Positions 30,890 through 39,050 of a stretch of DNA of 64,000 nt are shown piece by piece; position 1 is the first letter of the stretch, and every line of letters begins with the position of its first letter. The stretch is from Intrasporangium_A sp051961875 (GTDB lineage Bacteria; Actinomycetota; Actinomycetes; Actinomycetales; Dermatophilaceae), in NCBI RefSeq assembly GCF_051961875.1, contig NZ_JBQCCV010000125.1:62001-126000 (forward strand). Direction: 5' to 3'. The notes below the pieces were generated by a model that was given only the letters and a program-made list of their open reading frames with translations, was not told the DNA's origin and did no database searches. Both the position numbers and the translations under genes were made by a program.

Positions 30890-32734
30890 GTGTCTGCAGA
30901 GATCACCGTCACCGTCGCCGGAAGCGAGCGATCGGTGGCGGAGCAGACGACGGCGGCCGAGCTGTTCAAGCAGATCGGACGTGACGACCGCGACATCGTC
31001 GTGGCGCGCGTCAACGGGGCGCTGCGCGACCTCTTCCACGTCTTGGGCGAGGGCGACGTCGTCGAGCCGGTCACGGTCGACAGCGAGGACGGCCTCGCCG
31101 TCCTGCGGCACTCCACCGCCCACGTCCTCGCCCAGGCGGTCCAGCAGGTCAACCCGGACGCCAAGCTCGGCATCGGCCCTCCGATCCGCGATGGCTTCTA
31201 CTACGACTTCGACGTCGACGAGCCGTTCCAGCCCGAGGACCTCAAGGCCCTCGAGAAGGCCATGCAGAAGATCGTCAACGAGGGGCAGACCTTCCAACGG
31301 CGTGTCGTCACCGATGACGAGGCCCTGCGTGAGCTCGCCGACGAGCCGTACAAATGCGAGCTCGTGGGCCTCAAGGGCGGCGCCGGCGATGCGGCCGAGG
31401 GCGCCAGCGTGGAGGTCGGGGCCGGTGAGCTGACCATCTACGACAACATCCGCCGCGACGGCACCCGCGCGTGGGGCGACCTGTGCCGTGGGCCGCACAT
31501 CCCGAGCACCAAGCTCATCGGCAACGCCTTCAAGCTGATGCGATCCGGAGGCGCCTACTGGCGTGGGTCGGAGAAGAACCCCCAGCTGCAGCGCATCTAC
31601 GGCACCGCCTGGCCCACCAAGGACGAGCTCAAGGCCTACCTCGACCGGCTCGCGGAGGCCGAGCGGCGCGACCACCGCAAGCTTGGCGCGGAGCTCGACC
31701 TCTACTCCTTCCCCGACGAGCTCGGGTCGGGCCTGGCCGTCTTCCACCCCAAGGGCGGGGTCATCAAGCGCGAGATGGAGGACTACGTCCGCCGGCGGCA
31801 CATCGAGGAGGGCTTCCAGTACGTCGGAACCCCGCACATCAGCAAGGACGGCCTGTTCCACACCTCCGGCCACCTGCCGTACTACGCCGAGACGATGTTC
31901 CCGCCCATGGAGATGGAGGGCGCGGAGTACCGCCTCAAGGCGATGAACTGCCCGATGCACAACCTCATCTACAAGTCGCGCCAGCGCTCCTACCGTGAGC
32001 TGCCGCTGCGCTTCTTCGAGTTCGGCTCGGTCTACCGCTACGAGAAGTCGGGCGTCGTCCATGGCCTGACCCGGGTGCGGGGCATGACGCAGGACGACTC
32101 GCACTCCTACGTCACCCGTGAGCAGGCGCCGGGGGAGGTCCGCCACCTGCTCGACTTCGTCCTGTCGCTGCTGCGCGACTTCGGCCTCAACGACTTCTAC
32201 CTCGAGCTGTCCACCCGCGACACCGAGGGCGACAAGAAGGACAAGTTCATCGGCTCCGACGAGCAGTGGGAGGACGCCACCAGGATCCTCGAGCAGGTCG
32301 CCACCGAGACCGGGCTCGAGCTCGTGCCGGACCCGGGCGGCGCCGCCTACTACGGTCCCAAGATCTCCGTCCAGGCGCGTGACGCCATCGGGCGGACCTG
32401 GCAGATGTCGACGATCCAGTACGACTTCAACCAGCCGGAGCGCTTCGGCCTCGAGTACCAGGCCGCGGACGGGTCACGGCAGGAGCCGGTCATGATCCAC
32501 TCGGCCAAGTTCGGCTCGATCGAGCGGTTCCTCGGTGTCCTCGTCGAGCACTATGCCGGCGCCTTCCCGGTCTGGCTCTCGCCGGTCCAGGTGCTCGGCC
32601 TGCCGGTCGCCGAGGAGTACGCCGACTACCTGGGCGAGGTGCTCGCGCAGCTGCGCCGCAAGGGCGTGCGGGTCGAGCTCGACGCGAGCGACGACCGCTT
32701 CCCGAAGAAGATCCGCAACGCCTCGAAGTCCTAG
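30890..32734 (+). CDS. thrS: threonine--tRNA ligase, interrupted by in-frame stops near the 3' end
   Basis: Threonyl-tRNA synthetase is an essential enzyme. The first 614 residues include the TGS domain (about 1-65), the editing-type domain and the class II catalytic core: KAMNCPMHNLIYKSRQRSYR with zinc-site C354, ELPLRFFEFGSVYRYEKSG (motif 2), VRGMTQDDSHSY and AAYYGPKIS. The anticodon-binding domain begins at about 515. Translation should stop at TAG 32732-32734, just after KKIRNASKS. About 50 residues of the anticodon domain then remain in the same frame past a second TAG. Start GTG 30890 has AAGGA 9 nt upstream. Confidence 0.9.
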   Translation: MSAEITVTVAGSERSVAEQTTAAELFKQIGRDDRDIVVARVNGALRDLFHVLGEGDVVEPVTVDSEDGLAVLRHSTAHVLAQAVQQVNPDAKLGIGPPIRDGFYYDFDVDEPFQPEDLKALEKAMQKIVNEGQTFQRRVVTDDEALRELADEPYKCELVGLKGGAGDAAEGASVEVGAGELTIYDNIRRDGTRAWGDLCRGPHIPSTKLIGNAFKLMRSGGAYWRGSEKNPQLQRIYGTAWPTKDELKAYLDRLAEAERRDHRKLGAELDLYSFPDELGSGLAVFHPKGGVIKREMEDYVRRRHIEEGFQYVGTPHISKDGLFHTSGHLPYYAETMFPPMEMEGAEYRLKAMNCPMHNLIYKSRQRSYRELPLRFFEFGSVYRYEKSGVVHGLTRVRGMTQDDSHSYVTREQAPGEVRHLLDFVLSLLRDFGLNDFYLELSTRDTEGDKKDKFIGSDEQWEDATRILEQVATETGLELVPDPGGAAYYGPKISVQARDAIGRTWQMSTIQYDFNQPERFGLEYQAADGSRQEPVMIHSAKFGSIERFLGVLVEHYAGAFPVWLSPVQVLGLPVAEEYADYLGEVLAQLRRKGVRVELDASDDRFPKKIRNASKS

Positions 32735-32884
32735 GTGCCCTAGGTCCTCATCGCCGGTGAGGTGGACCGGGCCGCGGGTGCCGTCTCGTTCCGGTTCCGG
32801 GACGGGTCCCAGAAGAACGGGGTCCCCGTCGACGACGCGATCGCCGAGATCCTCCAGGCGATCGAGTCCCGCGCCCAGGTGTGA
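32735..32884 (+). other. in-frame remainder of the thrS anticodon-binding domain after two TAG codons
   Basis: The frame reads, after TAG 32732-32734, V-P, a second TAG (32741-32743), then VLIAGEVDRAAGAVSFRFRD and further residues ending in AIESRAQV before TGA 32882-32884. This matches the normal ThrRS C terminus. In related enzymes the two stop positions are usually Lys/Arg (..Q-K-VP..) and an aromatic residue (VP-F/Y-ML). Each TAG would need one base change (AAG and TAC/TTC-type codons). The coding is otherwise intact. Confidence 0.85.
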
Positions 32885-33009
32885 ACCGGCCCCCCGGCGA
32901 CGACTTTCCGCGAAAACCTTGCGCGGGGACGAGAACGGGGGTTCAATCAGACCTACCGAACCGCTTCGGCGGATCGGATTCCTCAATCGCTGTAGCGAAT
33001 GAGGAACAG

Positions 33010-33040
33010 AAGGCCCGGGAACTCATACTTCCCGGGCCTT
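33010..33040 (+). terminator. terminator hairpin downstream of thrS
   Basis: AAGGCCCGGGAA (33010-33021) pairs perfectly with TTCCCGGGCCTT (33029-33040) around a 7-nt loop. It is followed by CACCTTCC, with few T, so termination efficiency is uncertain. Confidence 0.65.
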
Positions 33041-33058
33041 CACCTTCCGTCTTGCACC

Positions 33059-33087
33059 GGCCCTGCGGCTCTCACACCCGCAGGGCC
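33059..33087 (+). terminator. second hairpin, similar to one at the end of the next gene
   Basis: GGCCCTGCGG (33059-33068) pairs with CCGCAGGGCC (33078-33087) around CTCTCACAC, and a pyrimidine-rich stretch follows. The hairpin at 33883-33911 is a near copy with a compensating base-pair change. Confidence 0.6.
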
Positions 33088-33211
33088 GTCTGCTTTCTCC
33101 GCCGCCCTGCCGCAGCGCCGGTGCACAGGGCCGGGCCAGATCGCGCAGGAGCGGGCAGGATCGGGTAACGGGAACCTGATCGGGTACGGGCCGGCGACCA
33201 GGAGGTGCCGC

Positions 33212-33922
33212 GTGTACGTCTACCGGGACCGGGTCGATGCCGGCCGCAGGTTGGGGGAGTCGCTCGCGGACCTGTCGCTCCGGGACCCCGTCGTCCTCGG
33301 CCTGCCGCGCGGTGGCGTGCCAGTCGCGGCCCAGGTCGCACGCCGCCTCGGTGCCCCCCTCGACGTCGTCGTCGTGCGCAAGCTCGGCGTGCCGAGCCAG
33401 CCGGAGCTGGCCATGGGCGCCATCGGTGAGGAAGGGGGGCGGGTCGTCGACGCGCGGATCATGCGGGCGGCCCGGGTCGACGAGCGGCGCCTCGCCGAGG
33501 TCGAGGACCAGGAGCGTGAAGTCCTGCAGGATCGGGTTGCCCGCCTCCGGCGGGGCCGGCCCCGCGCCGAGCTCTCCGGCCGGACGGCGGTCATCGTCGA
33601 CGACGGCATCGCGACCGGCGCGACGGCCCGGGTCGCCTGCCTCGTCGTCCGGGCGCTCGGGGCGCGGCAGGTCGTCGTGGCCGTTCCGGTCGGCCCACCG
33701 GACATCGACGACCGGATGCCCGAGGCCGACGCGGTCGTCTGCCTCGAGAAGCCGTGGGGCTTCCGGGCCGTCGGTGGCGCCTACGACGACTTCGACGCGA
33801 CCACGGACGATGAGGTGGAGCGGCTGCTCGAGGCGGCCCATCCCGGCTCAGGCGGTCCCGCTGCCGACCCGGAGAATGGTGAGGCCCTGCGATCTCACAC
33901 ATCGCAGGGCCGGGACCATTGA
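33212..33922 (+). CDS. phosphoribosyltransferase family protein
   Basis: This 236-residue protein has the PRPP-binding motif VIVDDGIATGATARVA at about residues 123-138 and the fold opening VVLGLPRGGVPVAAQVARRL. Many bacteria encode such stand-alone PRTase-like proteins of unknown substrate. GTG 33212 is chosen because GGAGG lies 6 nt upstream; the frame is open to 32999 but covers the terminator hairpins. The coding end overlaps a perfect hairpin (33883-33911). Confidence 0.82.
   Translation: MYVYRDRVDAGRRLGESLADLSLRDPVVLGLPRGGVPVAAQVARRLGAPLDVVVVRKLGVPSQPELAMGAIGEEGGRVVDARIMRAARVDERRLAEVEDQEREVLQDRVARLRRGRPRAELSGRTAVIVDDGIATGATARVACLVVRALGARQVVVAVPVGPPDIDDRMPEADAVVCLEKPWGFRAVGGAYDDFDATTDDEVERLLEAAHPGSGGPAADPENGEALRSHTSQGRDH
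33883..33911 (+). terminator. hairpin at the end of the phosphoribosyltransferase gene
   Basis: GGCCCTGCGAT (33883-33893) pairs with ATCGCAGGGCC (33901-33911). It overlaps the last codons of the gene. It repeats the 29-bp hairpin of 33059-33087 with a G-C pair replaced by A-T. Confidence 0.6.
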
Positions 33923-33982
33923 ACACGCCCTACCCGGCGATCTCCGAATCGACACGCTGCCCGGCAAGGGAGGAGCACCCCA

Positions 33983-33988
33983 TAGGAT
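33983..33988 (+). promoter_or_regulatory. -10 box for a leaderless HIT-pgsA-patA-pimA transcript
   Basis: TAGGAT (33983-33988) ends 7 nt before the ATG at 33996. No ribosome-binding site is needed for a transcript starting at that codon. No clear -35 box is seen. Confidence 0.5.
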
Positions 33989-33995
33989 CGCGGGC

Positions 33996-34574
33996 ATGAC
34001 CGACCAGAACGGGGAGACGCCGTCCTCGGTGCGCATCGAGGACGTGGACGACCTCGTCCACGTGGACGACGGCTTCGAGCGACTCTGGACGCCCCATCGG
34101 ATGGCGTACATCGCGGGGGAGAAGCCCACGGATGAGGCCGGCCACGGCTGCCCGTTCTGCACGGCCTCGGGCAAGGACGACGCCGAGGGGCTCATCGTCC
34201 ACCGCGGTGAGCACTGCTACGTGGTGATGAACCTCTTCCCCTACAACCCCGGACACGTCCTCGTCTGCCCGTACCGCCACGTGTCGCTCTACGTCGACCT
34301 GACCGACCAGGAGACGGCGGAGTTCACCCTCCTGACGAAGCAGGCCATCCGGGCCCTGCAGTCGGCCTCCGAGCCGCACGGGTTCAACATCGGCATGAAC
34401 CAGGGCGCGGTGGCCGGGGCCGGCGTCGCGGCACACCTGCACCAGCACGTCGTCCCGCGTTGGGCGGGCGACATGAACTTCCTGCCGATCGTCGGGCAGA
34501 CCAAGGCGCTGCCCGTGCTCCTCGAGGACACGCGCGAGCAGATCGTCTCCAACTGGCCCGGCGCCGGTCAGTAG
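33996..34574 (+). CDS. HIT family protein (AP4A phosphorylase type)
   Basis: This 192-residue histidine-triad hydrolase has the triad HLHQHVVPRW at about residues 146-155, NLFPYNPGHVLVCPYRHVSL before it, and a zinc-like C-x-x-C in GHGCPFCTASG. Members split dinucleoside polyphosphates or nucleoside phosphoramidates; the mycobacterial homologue Rv2613c is an AP4A phosphorylase and has the same neighbours (thrS and pgsA). The stop is TAG, 12 bp before pgsA. Confidence 0.88.
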   Translation: MTDQNGETPSSVRIEDVDDLVHVDDGFERLWTPHRMAYIAGEKPTDEAGHGCPFCTASGKDDAEGLIVHRGEHCYVVMNLFPYNPGHVLVCPYRHVSLYVDLTDQETAEFTLLTKQAIRALQSASEPHGFNIGMNQGAVAGAGVAAHLHQHVVPRWAGDMNFLPIVGQTKALPVLLEDTREQIVSNWPGAGQ

Positions 34575-34586
34575 GCTGACGACACC

Positions 34587-35210
34587 ATGCTCAACCGTCT
34601 GCTGCGGGCAACGTTCACCAAGTTGCTCAGCCCGATCGCGCACGTGCTCCTGAGGCTCGGCGTCAGCCCTGACGTCGTCACGATCGTCGGCACCCTGGGC
34701 GTCTGCGCCGGCGCTCTCGTCTTCTTCCCCCGCGGGCAGCTCTGGATCGGCGTGCTCGTCATCACCGCTTTCGTCTTCTCCGACACCGTCGATGGCATCA
34801 TGGCCCGGGCGTCCGGGCGGTCGAGCAAGTGGGGCGCCTACCTCGACTCCACGCTGGACCGGGTCGGCGACGCGGCCGTCTTCGGCGGCCTCGTCCTCTA
34901 CTTCACCCGCGACGGGGACAGCTCGCTCATGGCCGGCCTCGCCCTCGCCTGCCTCATCCTCGGCAGCGTCGTCTCCTACGCCAAGGCACGGGCCGAAGGA
35001 CTCGACTTCACCGCCAACGTCGGCATCGCGGAGCGGGCCGACCGCCTCGTCGCTGTCCTGGTCGCGGCCTTCTTCGCCGACGTCTTCGACGTCCCGGTCC
35101 TGCTCGGTGCCGTCCTCGGCCTGCTCGCCGTCGCCAGCCTTGTCACGGTCGTCCAGCGGATGCTGACGGTGCGCCGTCAGGCGCTGGCCGCGGGGGAGGT
35201 CTCGCGGTGA
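34587..35210 (+). CDS. pgsA: phosphatidylinositol phosphate synthase (CDP-alcohol phosphotransferase)
   Basis: This 207-residue integral membrane enzyme has the CDP-alcohol phosphotransferase motif D-x-x-D-G-x-x-A-R-x8-G-x3-D-x3-D: SDTVDGIMARASGRSSKWGA followed by YLDSTLDR. About six hydrophobic helices are visible. In actinobacteria this position encodes the PI-phosphate synthase that joins CDP-diacylglycerol to inositol-1-phosphate. It is followed directly (4-bp overlap) by the PIM acyltransferase gene. Confidence 0.9.
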   Translation: MLNRLLRATFTKLLSPIAHVLLRLGVSPDVVTIVGTLGVCAGALVFFPRGQLWIGVLVITAFVFSDTVDGIMARASGRSSKWGAYLDSTLDRVGDAAVFGGLVLYFTRDGDSSLMAGLALACLILGSVVSYAKARAEGLDFTANVGIAERADRLVAVLVAAFFADVFDVPVLLGAVLGLLAVASLVTVVQRMLTVRRQALAAGEVSR

Positions 35211-36178
35211 GACGTGCCCCCCTCGGCGGTCGGCTCACGGGTGCTGCGAGCGTGCTCGGGTTCCGCCTCGGCTGGTCGGCCGTGCGCGCGATGCCCGAGC
35301 GAGCGGCATACGGGCTGTTCGCGCGGATCGCCGACGTGGCCGTCTGGCGGGGTGGGAAGGGCATCGAGCGGCTCCGGAGCAACTACGCCAGGGTGCGCCC
35401 AGAGCTGACGCCCGCCGAGCTCGACGAGCTCGTCCACGACGGCATGCGCTCGTACATGCGCTACTACTGCGAGGCCTTCCGGCTGCCGTCCCTGCGTCCG
35501 GAGCAGATCGACCGTGCGGCGAGGGTCACCGGCTTCGAGGAGATGCGCGATACGTGTCGGGCCGGCGGCACGGCGATCGTCTTTGTCGGGCACCTCGGCA
35601 ACTTCGACATGGCGGCGGCCTGGTCGGCCCGCAACCTTGCCCCGGTGACCACCGTCGCGGAGCGCCTCAAGCCGGAGGAGGTCTTCCAGGACTTCGTCGC
35701 CTTCCGCAACAGCATCCAGATGGACATCATCCCCCTCGAGGGCGGGGACAACCCGTTCCACGAGCTGCTCCGGGCGGCCAAGAAGGGCGGCCGGCTCATC
35801 GCCCTCGCGAGCGACCGCGACCTGACCGCCAACGGCGTGGAGGTCGACTTGCTCGGGCACCGGGCACGGATGGCGAAGGGCCCTGCCCTCCTCTCGCTGA
35901 TGACCGGTTCCCCCCTGTATGCCGCGCGCGTCCACTACGAGAAGGCTCCGCACGGCGAGGGGTTGGGTGGCTACCGCACGCTCGTCGAGGTGAGCCCGCG
36001 CCTCACCCCGCGCGTCAGCGGCGGCACCGCCGAGCTCGCCCAGGACCTCGTGCAGCAGTGTGCGGACCACCTCGCGGAGACCATCCGCTCGCACACGAGC
36101 AGCTGGCACATGCTGCAGCGGGTGTTCGTCGACGACCTCGACCCCGTCCGCGCGCCGGCACGAGGGGCTGTCACGTGA
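35207..36178 (+). CDS. patA: phosphatidylinositol mannoside acyltransferase (PatA-like)
   Basis: This 323-residue acyltransferase of the LpxL/HtrB family puts a fatty acid on the mannose of PIM1/PIM2. The catalytic region is VFVGHLGNFDMAAAW, with His and the acidic residue spaced H-x4-D. IALASDRDLTANGVEVDLLG and MTGSPLYAARVHYE follow. It starts at GTG 35207, overlapping the pgsA stop, and ends overlapping pimA by 4 bp. The gene order equals Rv2612c-Rv2611c-Rv2610c. Confidence 0.88.
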   Translation: MRRAPLGGRLTGAASVLGFRLGWSAVRAMPERAAYGLFARIADVAVWRGGKGIERLRSNYARVRPELTPAELDELVHDGMRSYMRYYCEAFRLPSLRPEQIDRAARVTGFEEMRDTCRAGGTAIVFVGHLGNFDMAAAWSARNLAPVTTVAERLKPEEVFQDFVAFRNSIQMDIIPLEGGDNPFHELLRAAKKGGRLIALASDRDLTANGVEVDLLGHRARMAKGPALLSLMTGSPLYAARVHYEKAPHGEGLGGYRTLVEVSPRLTPRVSGGTAELAQDLVQQCADHLAETIRSHTSSWHMLQRVFVDDLDPVRAPARGAVT

Positions 36179-37350
36179 GGATCGGGATCGTCTGCCCCTA
36201 CTCGTTCGACCTGCCCGGCGGGGTGCAGTTCCACGTCCGGGACCTCGCGGAGTACTTCCTCGGCGACGGCCACGACGTCTCGGTCCTCGCGCCAGCCGAC
36301 AGCGACACGGAGCTGCCCGAGTACGTCGTCTCGGCGGGTCGGGCGACCCCGGTCCGCTACAACGGGTCGGTGGCGCGGCTGAACTTCGGACCGGTCACGG
36401 CGGGCAAGGTGAGCCGGTGGCTCGACCACGGGGAGTTCGACGTCCTCCACCTGCACGAACCGGTCACCCCGAGCGTCAGTGTCCTTGCGCTGCTCGCGGC
36501 CGACGGCCCCATCGTCGCGACCTTCCACACCTCGATGGTCCGGTCGCGCACCATGCAGACCGCCTACCCGCTCGTGCGCCCCAGCCTCGAGAAGATCGCC
36601 GGCCGGATCGCGGTCAGCGAGGACGCCCGCCGGACCGTGACGACCCACATCGGGGGCGACGCCGTCGTCATCCCGAACGGCGTCTACGTCGACCGCTTCG
36701 CCCGCGCCCCGAAGCGAGCCGAGTGGGTCGGCACGGCGGAGCGGCCGACGATCGCCTTCCTCGGCCGGATGGCGGAGCCGCGCAAGGGCCTGCCCGTCCT
36801 CGCCGCCGCCCTGCCCGAGGTGCTGCGCGAGCTCCCGGGCCTGCGTGTCCTGGTCGCCGGCCCCGGAGACGTCGAGCATGTCACCGACGGGATGCCCCCC
36901 GGTGTCGCCGACGCCTGCGAGTTCCTCGGCGCCGTCTCCGATGAGGACAAGGCCTCCCTGCTCGCCTCCGTCGACGTCTACGTCGCCCCGAACACCGGCG
37001 GCGAGAGCTTCGGCATCATCCTCATCGAGGCCATGTCCGCCGGGTCGTGCGTGCTCGCGAGCGACCTGCCCGCCTTTTCCCGGGTGCTCGACGGCGGACG
37101 GGCCGGGGCACTGTTCCGCAACGAGGAGCCGGCCCACCTGGCCCACGCGCTCCTCGCCCTGCTCGGCGACCCTGAGCGGCGCGCGGTGCTGGCCGAGGCC
37201 GGCCGGCAGCGGGCCCGACAGTTCGACTGGTCGGTCGTCGCGGCCAAGATCATGGCGGTCTACGAGACCGTCATCGAGGGACGCAGCGCTGCGCTCACCC
37301 CGCCCGCCGGCCGGTGGAGCCGGTTCCTGCGCGGAGGACTGGGCCGATGA
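36175..37350 (+). CDS. pimA: phosphatidylinositol mannosyltransferase PimA
   Basis: This 391-residue GT4 glycosyltransferase transfers the first mannose from GDP-mannose to phosphatidylinositol. MRIGIVCPYSFDLPGGVQFH is the family opening, LHLHEPVTPSVSVLAL and TFHTSMVRS line the acceptor side, AVSEDAR, IPNGV, FLGRMAEPRKGLPVLAAALP and the C-terminal E-x7-E motif GESFGIILIEAMSAG bind the nucleotide sugar. It begins at GTG 36175 inside the patA stop and overlaps the next gene by 4 bp. Confidence 0.92.
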   Translation: MRIGIVCPYSFDLPGGVQFHVRDLAEYFLGDGHDVSVLAPADSDTELPEYVVSAGRATPVRYNGSVARLNFGPVTAGKVSRWLDHGEFDVLHLHEPVTPSVSVLALLAADGPIVATFHTSMVRSRTMQTAYPLVRPSLEKIAGRIAVSEDARRTVTTHIGGDAVVIPNGVYVDRFARAPKRAEWVGTAERPTIAFLGRMAEPRKGLPVLAAALPEVLRELPGLRVLVAGPGDVEHVTDGMPPGVADACEFLGAVSDEDKASLLASVDVYVAPNTGGESFGIILIEAMSAGSCVLASDLPAFSRVLDGGRAGALFRNEEPAHLAHALLALLGDPERRAVLAEAGRQRARQFDWSVVAAKIMAVYETVIEGRSAALTPPAGRWSRFLRGGLGR

Positions 37351-37898
37351 CCGAGACACTCACCTGGGTCTTCGCGGCGCTCTTCGTCCTCGTCATGATC
37401 GCCTGGTACCTCACCTACACCGCTGCCCGCCTCGACCGGCTCCACGTCCGGCTCACCGGCACGGTCGCGGCCCTCGACGCGCAGCTGGTGCGGCGGGCGG
37501 AGGCCTCGGTCGAGCTCGCCAACAGTGGGCTGGTCGACGGTGCCACGGCCCTCATCCTGGCCGGCGCGGCGGCCCAGTCGCTCGAGACCCCGGACGTGGA
37601 CGGCGAGATCCGGGAGGCGGTCGAGAGCGACCTCACCGAGGTCCTGAGCCTCACCCTCACGCCCGAGCTCGTCGACCACCTCCGGCTGTCCGGGCCGCTG
37701 GGGGAGGACCACCTCGACCGGCTCTCCTCGGCCTGTACCCGGGTCCAGCTCGCGCGGCGCTTCCACAACGACGCGGTGACCGATGTCCGAAGGGTCCGGC
37801 GCCAGCTCGTCGTCCGGCTCTTCCACCTCGCCGGTCACACCCCGATGCCGGTCACCGTCGAGTTCAACGACGAGGTCCCACCCGGCCTGGAGCGGTGA
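37347..37898 (+). CDS. LemA-like membrane-anchored protein
   Basis: This 183-residue protein has one N-terminal transmembrane helix (LTWVFAALFVLVMIAWYLTY) and a helical cytoplasmic or extracellular domain containing RLTGTVAALDAQLVRRAEAS and CTRVQLARRFHNDAVTDVRR. The latter resembles the LemA R-x-x-YN-x-x-V pattern, so it is a distant LemA-like protein of unknown function. ATG 37347 overlaps the pimA stop by 4 bp; the gene ends the PIM operon. Confidence 0.65.
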   Translation: MTETLTWVFAALFVLVMIAWYLTYTAARLDRLHVRLTGTVAALDAQLVRRAEASVELANSGLVDGATALILAGAAAQSLETPDVDGEIREAVESDLTEVLSLTLTPELVDHLRLSGPLGEDHLDRLSSACTRVQLARRFHNDAVTDVRRVRRQLVVRLFHLAGHTPMPVTVEFNDEVPPGLER

Positions 37899-37995
37899 CG
37901 GCCGCAGCCATGGACGGGCGGTCGGGGCGCGCAGGTTCCGGCCGTACCCTTTTCTGCATCCGCAGACGAACGCCTCATCGAGAAAGCAGGAGACC

Positions 37996-38919
37996 GTGAG
38001 CAGCACTGGCACGACGGGCACGACGCCCACGTCCGAGACGGGCACCGGCACGACCCGCGTCAAGCGCGGGATGGCCGAGATGCTCAAGGGCGGCGTCATC
38101 ATGGACGTCGTCACCCCCGACCAGGCGAAGATCGCCGAGGACGCCGGGGCCGTCGCCGTCATGGCGCTCGAGCGCGTCCCGGCCGACATCCGGGCCCAGG
38201 GTGGCGTCTCCCGGATGAGCGACCCGGACATGATCGACGGCATCATCAGCGCGGTCTCGATCCCGGTCATGGCCAAGGCGCGGATCGGCCACTTCGTGGA
38301 GGCCCAGGTGCTGCAGAGCCTCGGCGTCGACTACATCGACGAGTCCGAGGTGCTGACGCCGGCCGACTACGCCAACCACATCGACAAGTGGGCCTTCACG
38401 GTTCCCTTCGTCTGCGGCGCGACCAACCTGGGCGAGGCCCTCCGCCGGATCACCGAGGGCGCGGCGATGATCCGCTCCAAGGGCGAGGCCGGCACCGGCG
38501 ACGTCTCCAACGCGACGACCCACATGCGCTCGATCCGCGCCGAGATCCGGCGCCTGCAGAACCTCCCCGAGGACGAGCTCTACGTCGCCGCCAAGGAGCT
38601 GCAGGCGCCCCACGACCTCGTCGTCGAGGTCGCCCGTGCGGGCAAGCTGCCCGTCGTGCTCTTCACGGCCGGCGGCATCGCCACCCCCGCGGACGCCGCG
38701 ATGATGATGCAGCTCGGTGCCGAGGGCGTCTTCGTCGGCTCGGGCATCTTCAAGTCCGGCGACCCCGCCAAGCGGGCCGAGGCGATCGTCAAGGCGACGA
38801 CCTTCTACGACGACCCGGACGTCATCGCGAAGGTCTCCCGCGGCCTGGGTGAGGCGATGGTCGGCATCAACGTCGACGAGATCCCGCAGCCGCACCGGCT
38901 CGCCGAGCGCGGCTGGTGA
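37996..38919 (+). CDS. pdxS: pyridoxal 5'-phosphate synthase subunit PdxS
   Basis: This 307-residue (beta/alpha)8 barrel makes PLP from ribose 5-phosphate, glyceraldehyde 3-phosphate and ammonia. After a short Thr/Ser/Gly N-terminal extension come KRGMAEMLKGGVIMDVVTPD, VMALERVPADIRAQGGVSRM, IPVMAKARIGHFVEAQVL, and IRSKGEAGTGDVSNATTHMR, with the conserved active-site lysines. GTG 37996 has GCAGGAG about 5 nt upstream. Its partner pdxT lies 7.4 kb downstream, an unusual separation. Confidence 0.95.
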   Translation: MSSTGTTGTTPTSETGTGTTRVKRGMAEMLKGGVIMDVVTPDQAKIAEDAGAVAVMALERVPADIRAQGGVSRMSDPDMIDGIISAVSIPVMAKARIGHFVEAQVLQSLGVDYIDESEVLTPADYANHIDKWAFTVPFVCGATNLGEALRRITEGAAMIRSKGEAGTGDVSNATTHMRSIRAEIRRLQNLPEDELYVAAKELQAPHDLVVEVARAGKLPVVLFTAGGIATPADAAMMMQLGAEGVFVGSGIFKSGDPAKRAEAIVKATTFYDDPDVIAKVSRGLGEAMVGINVDEIPQPHRLAERGW

Positions 38920-38952
38920 CGGCCCGCGTCGGCTGACGTCAGCACGCACCCG

Positions 38953-38987
38953 GTATGCCGCCGAGCGGACCCCGCGCGGCGGCATAC
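38953..38987. terminator. terminator hairpin formed by inverted GCGGCATAC motifs
   Basis: GTATGCCGCC (38953-38962) and GGCGGCATAC (38978-38987) form a perfect 10-bp stem with a 15-nt loop between the convergent pdxS and kynureninase genes. It is the second inverted pair of the dispersed 9-mer. Confidence 0.7.
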
Positions 38988-39050
38988 TGTGTGGGTGGCT
39001 GGGCGGCGCGAGGACATGGGCGGCGTCGCGCGCACTCCAGCCTACGGAGC

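Larger units (their letters stand above)
32885..33211 (+). other. 327-bp intergenic region with three hairpins
   Basis: No gene is seen. A first hairpin lies at about 32979-33006 (TTCCTCAATCGC against GCGAATGAGGAA, one mismatch). A perfect 12-bp terminator-like stem follows at 33010-33040, and a 10-bp stem at 33059-33087. The ribosome-binding site GGAGG (33201-33205) for the next gene closes the region. Confidence 0.6.

Noticed and set aside
32732..32743. TAG as pyrrolysine or a general sense codon
   Set aside because: TAG ends other genes in the window (htdX 29509, HIT 34572), and no pyl genes are seen. Local readthrough or error is more likely.
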